From Sphingobacteriales bacterium (lineage in GTDB: Bacteria > Bacteroidota > Bacteroidia > Chitinophagales > Chitinophagaceae), in the NCBI GenBank assembly GCA_024642285.1, contig JAHEBJ010000001.1, positions 124,001 through 188,000 of the forward strand: a stretch of 64,000 nucleotides of DNA, read 5' to 3'. Every line of letters starts with the position of its first letter. Position 1 is the stretch's first letter. Positions 18,534-27,300 of the stretch are shown here, one piece after another. A program made the translations under genes and the position numbers. The notes under the pieces were generated by a model. That model saw only the letters and a list, made by a program, of their open reading frames with translations, was not told the origin of the DNA and did not search any database.

Positions 18534-21500
18534 ATGAAATCCCATTTTAAAGCCAAAATTCTGGCTCTCATCGCGTCAGTATTTTTATTTGGAAATTTAT
18601 TCGCTCAACCAGCAAATAATACCTGCCTTACCGCAATTACACTTCCAGTAGGTAGTAATTGTATAGCTACAACTGGTACGTTGTTGGCAGCTACAACAAC
18701 TAATCCTACCGGTAGCCCCTGTGGAAGCCGGCGTGATGTTTGGTATAAATTTCAACTACCGGCATATAGTGATGTCGCAATTATTACCGTTAACCTGGTA
18801 GGGTCTTCTAATTTATTAACTAGTAATACATATATAGAACTGTTTAATACAAATAACTGCACAGTTAACTCAAACTCTACAGGTGGATGTAATAATATTA
18901 GTGTTCCCCGGTCATATACAGGATTAACGGGCGGTAATACTTATTACTTTAGAATAAACACAACGGTAAACCCATCTGGTACTCCAACTTTTGATGTTTG
19001 TGTAACCGCGCCTGCAGTCAGCCGAATGAAAGAGGTTTTCAAACGGACCGTATTATCAGCAGCAAATGTATTAAGCTATCCTTGGGAAGTAGCATATGGG
19101 CCTGATAATTATTTGTGGATCACTGAAGCAAGAGGGTACAAAGTATACAGGATGGATCCTAATACAGGTGGAAAGACGACTGTATTAGACATTAGTCAGG
19201 GAGCATCGGGATATCTAACACCAGCTGAACATACAGCTTTCAATGTTCAATTTGCTTCAACCCAAAACCCATGGCCACAGGGTGGATTTGCAGGTTTAAC
19301 GCTACATCCAAAATTCTTAGATGCGACGTCGCCTCAAAACTATGTTTATATTTCTTATGTACGTACATACAACGGAGGTGGTTCGCCCAATGGATATAGT
19401 TTTACAAATAGGCTAGTTAGATTTACTTACAATACATCAACAAACAAGCTGGAGTCTCCGGTATCTTTATGTGATACGCTACCGGGTAGCAATGACCATA
19501 ATTCTCAAAGGATTATAACAGCGCCTGTGACCATAGGCGGACCTGAATATCTTTTTTACGCACAGGGAGATATGGGTGGTGGTCAATTTGCTAATCGTTT
19601 AAGACCAAACAGATCACAGGATCCCCTTTCTTATGAAGGCAAGATTTTAAGGTTTAATTTACTTCCGGATGGAGACCCGGGATTAGCGGCATGGATTCCC
19701 AATGACAACCCTTATTCTTCAACTAGTGCAGTTTGGAATATAGGTATGCGAAACAACCAGGGTTTTGCATATGATACAGCTTTAAACATATTGTATGGCA
19801 CTTCCCATGGTCCATATAGCGATGATGAATTAAACATTATTAAACCATTTAAAAATTATGGGCATCCGATTGTAATTGGTTATGCGGATGGTAATTATAA
19901 TGGAAGTACATATCCAATAACAAATACCAGTGTTTCTGCCGGTGCACCGTTTACTGATAATGGTGGAGTGTCCACTTGTCCGCCAGTTGGAAATGAAGCA
20001 GCAACTATGGCAAATATAAACGCCGGAAGTAATGGTTCATATCAAGGACCTCTTTTTTCAGCTTATGCTACACCAGCTGCAACAATTTTAAATACCTGGC
20101 AAACAAATCCTGGTAATGCTGGCTGGTATTCCGAAGCTTGGTCTGGTTTGGATCTTTACTCTAACAAAGTAATCCCAGGATGGAAAAAATCTTTAGTAGC
20201 CGCAGGGTTAAAATGGGGTCGTTTAATTAGGTTACCTCTTGGGCCAACAGGTACAACGACAATGCCTAGCAATCTCGATTCTGCTAATACTGGCGATACT
20301 ATAACTTATTTCCAAAGTACTAATCGATACAGGGATCTGGCATTTGCACCAAACGGAAAAGATATCTTTTTGGTAATGGATAATAGTTCTGCAACATCTG
20401 GTCCCGGTGTTGGTAATCCAACTGTACCTGCTTGCCCGGGTTGTGTCTTAAAATATACATTCTTAGGTTATGCGGATGAGGGGGGGCTAAGTTCAATACC
20501 CAAAACAGTACCTGTAACCAACGGAAATAATAATTCTTGTAATGACGGCACTCAGGTTACGATTGACGCAAGTAATAATTATTTATGGGTACCCATAACC
20601 GGTCCAGATGGAAACATAATGGCCGAAATTAATGGTATGGGGCAGGATCTTGGTTTAGTAACATCCTCTTTTTATAAAAATTCCGGTGCTTTGCGTATAA
20701 ATGGTGCATATCGTTATCTGGACAGAAATATTACTATCTCTCCATCGATAACTAGCTTCGGTACGCCAGTTAAAGTAAGACTTTATATTTCAAAGGCTGA
20801 ATATGATGCATTGGCAGCAGATCCTTTAAGTGGAATTACTAATATAAACCAGTTGAGAGTCTTAAAAAATAATGACCCATGTAGTTCAACGCTTACTAAT
20901 ACAACAACTATATTAACACCTACAAATACCCTTTTAGCAGATTTAACTCATGGAAGCAATGGATATGTTTTGCAAGTAAATGTTCCGACCTTTTCTTCAT
21001 TCTATTTTGGCTCAAACAATGTTGTGTTGCCAATTAGTCTCATCTCATTTACTGGCTCTCTGCAAAATAATTTGACAACCTTATTGAATTGGAAGACAGC
21101 TAATGAAATAAATACATCTCAGTTTATTATTGAAAGAAGTGGGGACGGACAGAATTTTAGCCCAATCGGAACTCTGGCTGCAGCTGGTAATTCATCTGGT
21201 GAAAGAACATACTCTTTTACCGATGTTGACGTAGCTAATATGTCTGTACAGAATGTATTTTACAGGCTTAAGGTAGTTGATATCGGAGGAGCTTATAAAT
21301 ACTCCAACATAGTTAAGGTTTCATTAACGCCAGGTAAAGAATTAATTACAATTTCACCTAATCCAGCATTTAACGATATCAAAGCGAAAATAACATCACC
21401 AACAGCTGACAACGCAAGTTGGCAAATTATAGACAATTCAGGAAGGATTTTAATGAGTGATGATGTGATATTGCGAAAAGGTAGCAATGAATTATTTATA

Positions 21501-21587
21501 AACTTAAACAAACTGGCCGCAGGGTCATATTATTTAAAAATTTCAGGAACTAATATTGATTGTGAATCCAGGTTCCAAAAATTATAA
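18534..21587 (+). CDS. T9SS-secreted PQQ-type glucose/sorbosone dehydrogenase
   Basis: The track starts at a TTG (18528); the in-frame ATG at 18534 is preferred. A signal peptide ends near LFAQ; residues of about 25-155 form an NDDCxxA/PPC-like domain (here NNTCLTAITL), then a glucose/sorbosone dehydrogenase beta-propeller (GFAGLTLHPKF, YISYVRTY, NDHNSQRI, MRNNQGFAYD, YGHPIVIGY) expected to bind PQQ and calcium and oxidise sugars outside the cell. A fibronectin-like region and a T9SS type A sorting domain end the protein. No PQQ biosynthesis genes lie nearby. A hairpin terminator follows. Confidence 0.85.
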   Translation: MKSHFKAKILALIASVFLFGNLFAQPANNTCLTAITLPVGSNCIATTGTLLAATTTNPTGSPCGSRRDVWYKFQLPAYSDVAIITVNLVGSSNLLTSNTYIELFNTNNCTVNSNSTGGCNNISVPRSYTGLTGGNTYYFRINTTVNPSGTPTFDVCVTAPAVSRMKEVFKRTVLSAANVLSYPWEVAYGPDNYLWITEARGYKVYRMDPNTGGKTTVLDISQGASGYLTPAEHTAFNVQFASTQNPWPQGGFAGLTLHPKFLDATSPQNYVYISYVRTYNGGGSPNGYSFTNRLVRFTYNTSTNKLESPVSLCDTLPGSNDHNSQRIITAPVTIGGPEYLFYAQGDMGGGQFANRLRPNRSQDPLSYEGKILRFNLLPDGDPGLAAWIPNDNPYSSTSAVWNIGMRNNQGFAYDTALNILYGTSHGPYSDDELNIIKPFKNYGHPIVIGYADGNYNGSTYPITNTSVSAGAPFTDNGGVSTCPPVGNEAATMANINAGSNGSYQGPLFSAYATPAATILNTWQTNPGNAGWYSEAWSGLDLYSNKVIPGWKKSLVAAGLKWGRLIRLPLGPTGTTTMPSNLDSANTGDTITYFQSTNRYRDLAFAPNGKDIFLVMDNSSATSGPGVGNPTVPACPGCVLKYTFLGYADEGGLSSIPKTVPVTNGNNNSCNDGTQVTIDASNNYLWVPITGPDGNIMAEINGMGQDLGLVTSSFYKNSGALRINGAYRYLDRNITISPSITSFGTPVKVRLYISKAEYDALAADPLSGITNINQLRVLKNNDPCSSTLTNTTTILTPTNTLLADLTHGSNGYVLQVNVPTFSSFYFGSNNVVLPISLISFTGSLQNNLTTLLNWKTANEINTSQFIIERSGDGQNFSPIGTLAAAGNSSGERTYSFTDVDVANMSVQNVFYRLKVVDIGGAYKYSNIVKVSLTPGKELITISPNPAFNDIKAKITSPTADNASWQIIDNSGRILMSDDVILRKGSNELFINLNKLAAGSYYLKISGTNIDCESRFQKL

Positions 21588-21615
21588 ACTAAAATTGATT
21601 AAAGTGCGGTACATA

Positions 21616-21653
21616 AAAATCTTTTGAGAAGCCCTAACTTCTCAAAAGATTTT
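21616..21653 (+). terminator. Rho-independent terminator after sugar dehydrogenase
   Basis: A perfect 16-bp stem (AAAATCTTTTGAGAAG with its complement) around CCCTAA, ending in ATTTT, 28 bp after the stop codon. The A/T-rich stem base makes it usable on both strands. Confidence 0.8.
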
Positions 21654-21700
21654 GATCCGTATGAGCAGATTGCAATTACCTTATTACTAAACTTACTTAC

Positions 21701-23761
21701 ATGAAAAAAGCTACTTACTACCTCATTTTTTTTCTTATACTGCAATTTTGTGGTTTTTCCCAGGTTTCAATTGTTACAGATTCTTCAAAAACTCTTGATG
21801 AGATCGTTATTACTGCTTTTGAACAGAATAGAATGATCGGTTGTGGTACGATAGTAAAAATTTTGAGTGATGATAATGCAGATAAATACAATAAAGTTTC
21901 CCTGGTAAATGCATTTAATACATTTGCCGGTGTACGTATGGAAGAACGCTCCCCTGGCAGCTATCGTATTAATATGAGGGGAAGTTCATTGCGGTCACCT
22001 TTTGGTGTACGAAATATAAAGACATATTGGAACGAAATTCCCATAACCGATGCAGGAGGTAATACCTATTTCAACCAGTTTGCATTTAATAATTTTTCTT
22101 CAATCGAATTAATTAAAGGACCGGCCGGCAGTTTATATGGAGCTGGTACAGGTGGCGTGCTGTTGGTGCATAGTTTTGAGAATACTTGGAAACCAGGCCT
22201 GCAGTTAGATTATGTTACAGGCAGCTATGGACTACAAAATATCCTATCAACTGTTAGATTTGGTGAGAAAAATAACCGCAGCCTTATTACCTATGCCCAC
22301 AATCAAAGTGATGGTTATCGTGATCATACTAAAAGTAAAAAAGATAACATAAGCATTGTAAAGCAGTTTACTTTATCAGATAAACAACAGATCACAAGCA
22401 GCATTTTATACAATAATTTATTTTATGAAACGCCGGGTGGGTTAAATCAAAAGGAGTTTTTAGCAGATCCAAAACAGGCCCGGCCTGCAGCCGGGGCCTT
22501 TAGGAGCGCTGAAGAGACAAAAGCTGCCATCTACCAGCAAAATTTTACAATTGGTATAAATCACCGGTATAATTTTACAGCTGACCTTAAGAATTCCACA
22601 ACGATTTATGGTGCATTTAATCAAATTAAAAATCCATCAATCCGTAATTATGAACGACGAAATGAACCCGGATTTGGCGGAAGAACATCCTTTATTTATG
22701 AAAAAAAGATAAATGAAACAAGGATTCAACTAGTTGCAGGAGCTGAATTGCAATATGGTTTTTATAATACCCAGGTGTCGGGAAATAAAAATGGTAATCC
22801 CGATACGTTGCAAACCAACGATGATATACAATACAGTAATAGTAGCTTTTTTACACAGGGAGATATCAATATCAAAACAAACTGGATACTTACGGCAGGT
22901 ATCAGTATGAACAAATCGAAGGTTGAATTTACAAGATTAAATAATTACCCGGTATTGCAACAGGGACGTACTTATAAAAGTGAGTTTTCGCCGAGGATAG
23001 CTGTACAGAAAATATTCACGAATGGGGCTGCTGTTTTTACGAGTATATCAAAAGGATTTTCTCCGCCTACAATTTCTGAGCTGCTTCCTTCAACAGGTGT
23101 GATCAGTACCAACCTGGAAGCAGAGCAGGGAACAAACTATGAACTGGGCGGAAGAGGTTCTCTCTTAAAAGGAAAATTGCGTTTGGAATTGACTGGCTTT
23201 TATTTTAAGCTCAACAATGCACTCGTTACCAGGAAAGACAGTTCGAATGCAGATTATTTTGTGAATGCAGGAAATACAAAACAAAAGGGAGTTGAAATAA
23301 GTGCAGACTATTCAACAACATTCACCAGATCTATTCTTGAATCCTTAATTGTAAAATCTGCATATACTTTGAGTGATTTTAAATATGGGGAATTTAAAAA
23401 AGGGAAAACTGATTTTTCTGGAAAAACATTACCAAGTGTTCCTGAGAATACTATTTCTGCTTCAGCAGATCTGCTATTTAAGCAGAATATTTATTTAAGC
23501 AGCACATACCTGTATGCAAGCAAGATATTTTTGGATGATTCTAACAACTTCAGTGCTGATGGTTACCATTTATTAGGCTGCAGGCTGGGCTGGAAAATAA
23601 CTGTAAAAAATAAAACGAGCTTAAATTTCTACGTAGGGGTAGATAACCTGTTAAATGAAACATATAGCCTTGGCAATGATATTAATGCGGCAGCAGGACG
23701 TTATTATAACGCTGCCCCAAAAAAGAATTATTATGCAGGGATTTCATTTCAATTTTACTAA
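21701..23761 (+). CDS. TonB-dependent receptor
   Basis: A 686-residue outer-membrane receptor without a CarboxypepD_reg domain. The signal peptide (FCGFSQ) is followed by a TonB-box-like segment LDEIVITAFEQ, a plug (RMEERSPGSYRINMRGSSLRS, IKGPAGSLYGAGTGGVL) and a 22-strand-type barrel ending in YYAGISFQFY. The plug resembles the iron-chelate (FecA/cobalamin) class. It lies between the secreted sugar dehydrogenase and the second giant T9SS protein; a role in importing a cofactor or product is possible but unproven. Confidence 0.9.
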   Translation: MKKATYYLIFFLILQFCGFSQVSIVTDSSKTLDEIVITAFEQNRMIGCGTIVKILSDDNADKYNKVSLVNAFNTFAGVRMEERSPGSYRINMRGSSLRSPFGVRNIKTYWNEIPITDAGGNTYFNQFAFNNFSSIELIKGPAGSLYGAGTGGVLLVHSFENTWKPGLQLDYVTGSYGLQNILSTVRFGEKNNRSLITYAHNQSDGYRDHTKSKKDNISIVKQFTLSDKQQITSSILYNNLFYETPGGLNQKEFLADPKQARPAAGAFRSAEETKAAIYQQNFTIGINHRYNFTADLKNSTTIYGAFNQIKNPSIRNYERRNEPGFGGRTSFIYEKKINETRIQLVAGAELQYGFYNTQVSGNKNGNPDTLQTNDDIQYSNSSFFTQGDINIKTNWILTAGISMNKSKVEFTRLNNYPVLQQGRTYKSEFSPRIAVQKIFTNGAAVFTSISKGFSPPTISELLPSTGVISTNLEAEQGTNYELGGRGSLLKGKLRLELTGFYFKLNNALVTRKDSSNADYFVNAGNTKQKGVEISADYSTTFTRSILESLIVKSAYTLSDFKYGEFKKGKTDFSGKTLPSVPENTISASADLLFKQNIYLSSTYLYASKIFLDDSNNFSADGYHLLGCRLGWKITVKNKTSLNFYVGVDNLLNETYSLGNDINAAAGRYYNAAPKKNYYAGISFQFY

Positions 23762-24374
23762 CAATGTAAAAGATAATTCTTGTTAAAACTTGAAGCAAAG
23801 AGTAATCAGTTACATGAATTGGTTGTTTACAGAATTGTTTCTGAATTTTGAAAACAACTGTTTAAACCAAGATTTTTCTGAACTAAAGAATCAGAATGGG
23901 TAAGAGGCACATACTTAATTAATATCTCTGCTTTTAATAAGTTGCTCTTAGCATTTGTTGTAAATGTTATATTTATTATTTCTGCCAATTCTTTAGTCTT
24001 TAACTATTTTCAATATCAGAGAAATACATACAGTACCTCCCTCATCTTATCACATATATTAATTTATTTTTAGGTTACAATAGCCAGAAGTCTGAGCTAA
24101 TTAGTAGTATTATAATCTCTTATAGTTTCTAAATCAATCAATTAAACCTGATACATACAAAAAATGTAAATAATATAGCTTGCTTTGCTATGATAATTAA
24201 GTTTTATGCCTAAAGAACAATATGATTTTATACAATAATAAGTTGAAATAGTCGTTTTGTAGAAAATAAATTACACTTACGGTACACTTTTTTTACTATT
24301 GCTGATTTTGTAAGTGTTCAAATTGATGTTTTAGTATTTCCATTATATCCTGATAAAAACAGATAAAATATTTT
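23762..24374. other. 613-bp AT-rich intergenic region
   Basis: No convincing ORF, RNA gene or terminator hairpin was found. TTTG near 24309 and TAGTATTT about 21 bp further on could be the promoter of the giant T9SS gene whose ATG is at 24375. The 77-residue minus ORF at 24296-24529 is mostly a shadow. Confidence 0.5.
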
Positions 24375-27300
24375 ATGAAACTACTTTTATTCAGCAAAGC
24401 AATTTGTAAAAAAAGACTGTTACTGCTTTCAGTTTTTTTTATTTGTGCATTACAGGTCTTTGCGCAGCCTTCAAATGATGATTGTGCAAACGCAATAAAC
24501 CGTTCATCCTCAACAAACTGTAATACCAATAGTTACACAATGAATAATGCAACTGCAAGTGCAGGAATACCGGTTGGTTGTGCATCTGGAGGAACACATT
24601 ACGATGTTTGGTTTAAATTTACAGCTAATAATGCTACTCATACTGTAACAATTAGTAACCTGGGGGCCAATTTTACAAGTCCCGAATTACAAATATTCAG
24701 TGGTACTTGTGGTGCATTGACTTCTTTAGTTTGTGGTACAACCACTGTAACAGCAACTGGATTAACAAGCGGAAATGTTTATTATGTACGGGTATCAAAA
24801 GTTGGATCAAATGTAACAACGAACGGAGGATTTGATATTTGCATAACTAACCCCAACCCACCACCAGCCAATGATGAATGTACCGGAGCAACATCTCTTA
24901 CATCATCCACTTCATGTAATAATACCCAATACAGCATGCGATACTCAACTGCCAGTGCAGGTATACCTGTTGGTTGTGCATCCGGTGGTGTTCATTATGA
25001 TGTTTGGTTTCAATTTACTGCAGTCAGTACCAGCCAAACGGTTACAATTAGTAGCTTGGGATCTAACATTACTAATCCGGAACTGCAATTGTTTAGCGGT
25101 ACTTGTGGTTCTCTAACATCTTTGGTTTGCGGAACTACCACGCTGACTGGTACAGGGCTGACAATTGGAAACACATATTATGTGAGGATGTCGAATATTG
25201 GTTCTGCCCCTACAGGAGGTGGCAGTAACAGCCAGTTTAACCTTTGTCTTACCAATCAAAATCCGCCTCCTGCAAATGATAATTGCAGTGGCGCTACTTT
25301 ACTTACTTCAAATTATTCCTGTTCATCTACAACCGGAAATTTAAGATATGCTACAAGTGCAAATCCTCCAGCTGGTGCATGTGGTGGCGCAACACTTACA
25401 ACTACTTTTGATGTATGGTACAGATTCCAGGCAGTTAATGCAACACAAACAGTAACTGTTGGAAATCTTGGTGCCAATTTATCAGCAGCATCAACTTATA
25501 TGGAAGTACTAAGTGGCGCATGCGGAAGTTTAACATCGCTTGGCTGTCAAACAGTTTCAACAACAAGCGGAAGAAGAACTGTAGCTGGACTTACAGTTGG
25601 TAATTTTTATTATGTACGTGTATATGTTCTTCTTAGCCCCACGGCTTCTTCAACCAGTAATTGGAATTTTGATATTTGTGTTCAACATCCTCCGGCAAAC
25701 GATGATTGTGTAGGTGCTGTAGCATTAACCCCGGGAGTCGCATGTACTAATACTTCAGGAACGCTTGATTTGTCTACTATAAGTGTTGGATTTCCGGCAG
25801 GATGTGTCCCTGCATCATCATATGATGTGTGGTATAAATTTACTGCTGCTGCTGTTACTGAAACCATAACGTTAAATAATCTTGGTTCAAGTCTGCTAGC
25901 TGCCAACATGCGGATACAGATTTTCAGTGGTACCTGCGCTGTACTTACATCTATAGGTTGTGTCAATGCAACCACAATTACGCAGGCAGGTCTTTTAATA
26001 GGAACAACTTATTATGTGCGTATCGCATACCCTTCAAATCCATCAGGTATTGGTACTGTTGCAAATTTTAATATTTGTGTTACAAATGCAGCCAGCCCAC
26101 CTGCTAACAATCAATGTTCAGGAGCAATTTTGTTAACAAGTAGTACTGTATGTTCAAATGTATCTGCCACATTTATAAATGCTACAGCTTCTGCTGGGCT
26201 TCCTGCATGTGGTAATGCTGCGTCTCCAGATGTATGGTTTAAATTTGTTGCTCAAAGCGCTTACCCGGTTATTACACTAAGTTCTTTAGGGGCTAATTTA
26301 AGCGCAGCAAATCCAAGAATTCAATTATTTTCAGGTGTATGTGGCTCGTTAGTACAATTAACCGGAGCTTGTGTTGCATCACCGCTAAATACGGCCACTA
26401 CACCAGGGGGGCTTGGGTTAACCGTAGGAGCAACTTATTATGTAAGAATTACTACAGTAAACTTAGCTGCACCAGTAGCAGCTGGTACATACACATTTAA
26501 TATTTGTATTACTGATCCAGTTGCTGCCAGTATTGATTATGGAAAAACCTATGTGAATCTTACAGCTGGTACTACCGGGGGTACTGTTAATCCCGGCGAT
26601 GTACTTGAAATAAGGGCCATACTAGTTGTAGCCAGGCCGGGAAATGCCGGACCAATTAAGGCTATTGACAGCCTTGCTTTTTATGATACCTTAACAGCAG
26701 GCGGTGGATTTAAACTACTCAAAGACAGTATGTCTGTTAGAACAAATGAGGGTAAACTTTTCAGGCCGTCAAAAACAACGTATTTTACTGATGCTAATGA
26801 TGTGACTGATGAAGCCTGGACAACTACAGCCGGTGCAGGCACCGATACAGCTTTACAGATCAACATGGGATTGGGTGCAACTTATGCAGCAAGAGGAAAG
26901 TTAAGAACTTCATCAAAACCTTCAAATTTTGGTAGTACTTGTATAATTATGGCAACTTACCGGGTTAAAGTAAATGCCCCATATGATACTCCGATTGATT
27001 TTGGTGGAGGTGCCTTTAGATACAGGGATACAGCAACCGGTATTTTTTATACCATTAATTTCCCAAAAGATAGTTTGATGGTTTACATTAGCCCGGGTTC
27101 ATGCCCGGATGCAACATCGCCTATAAATATTGTGGGTGATGAAGTTAACGGGACATTTGGTGCTTCCCCTGGACCACTTGGTTCACCACAAAGCAGGGGT
27201 ACCTCGCCCAACACCAATTATTTATATGCTCCATTTGCTGCAAGTGCCCCCCAGGATTATTATTATAGTATTGCAAATAATACAAGCGCTAATGGCAGCG

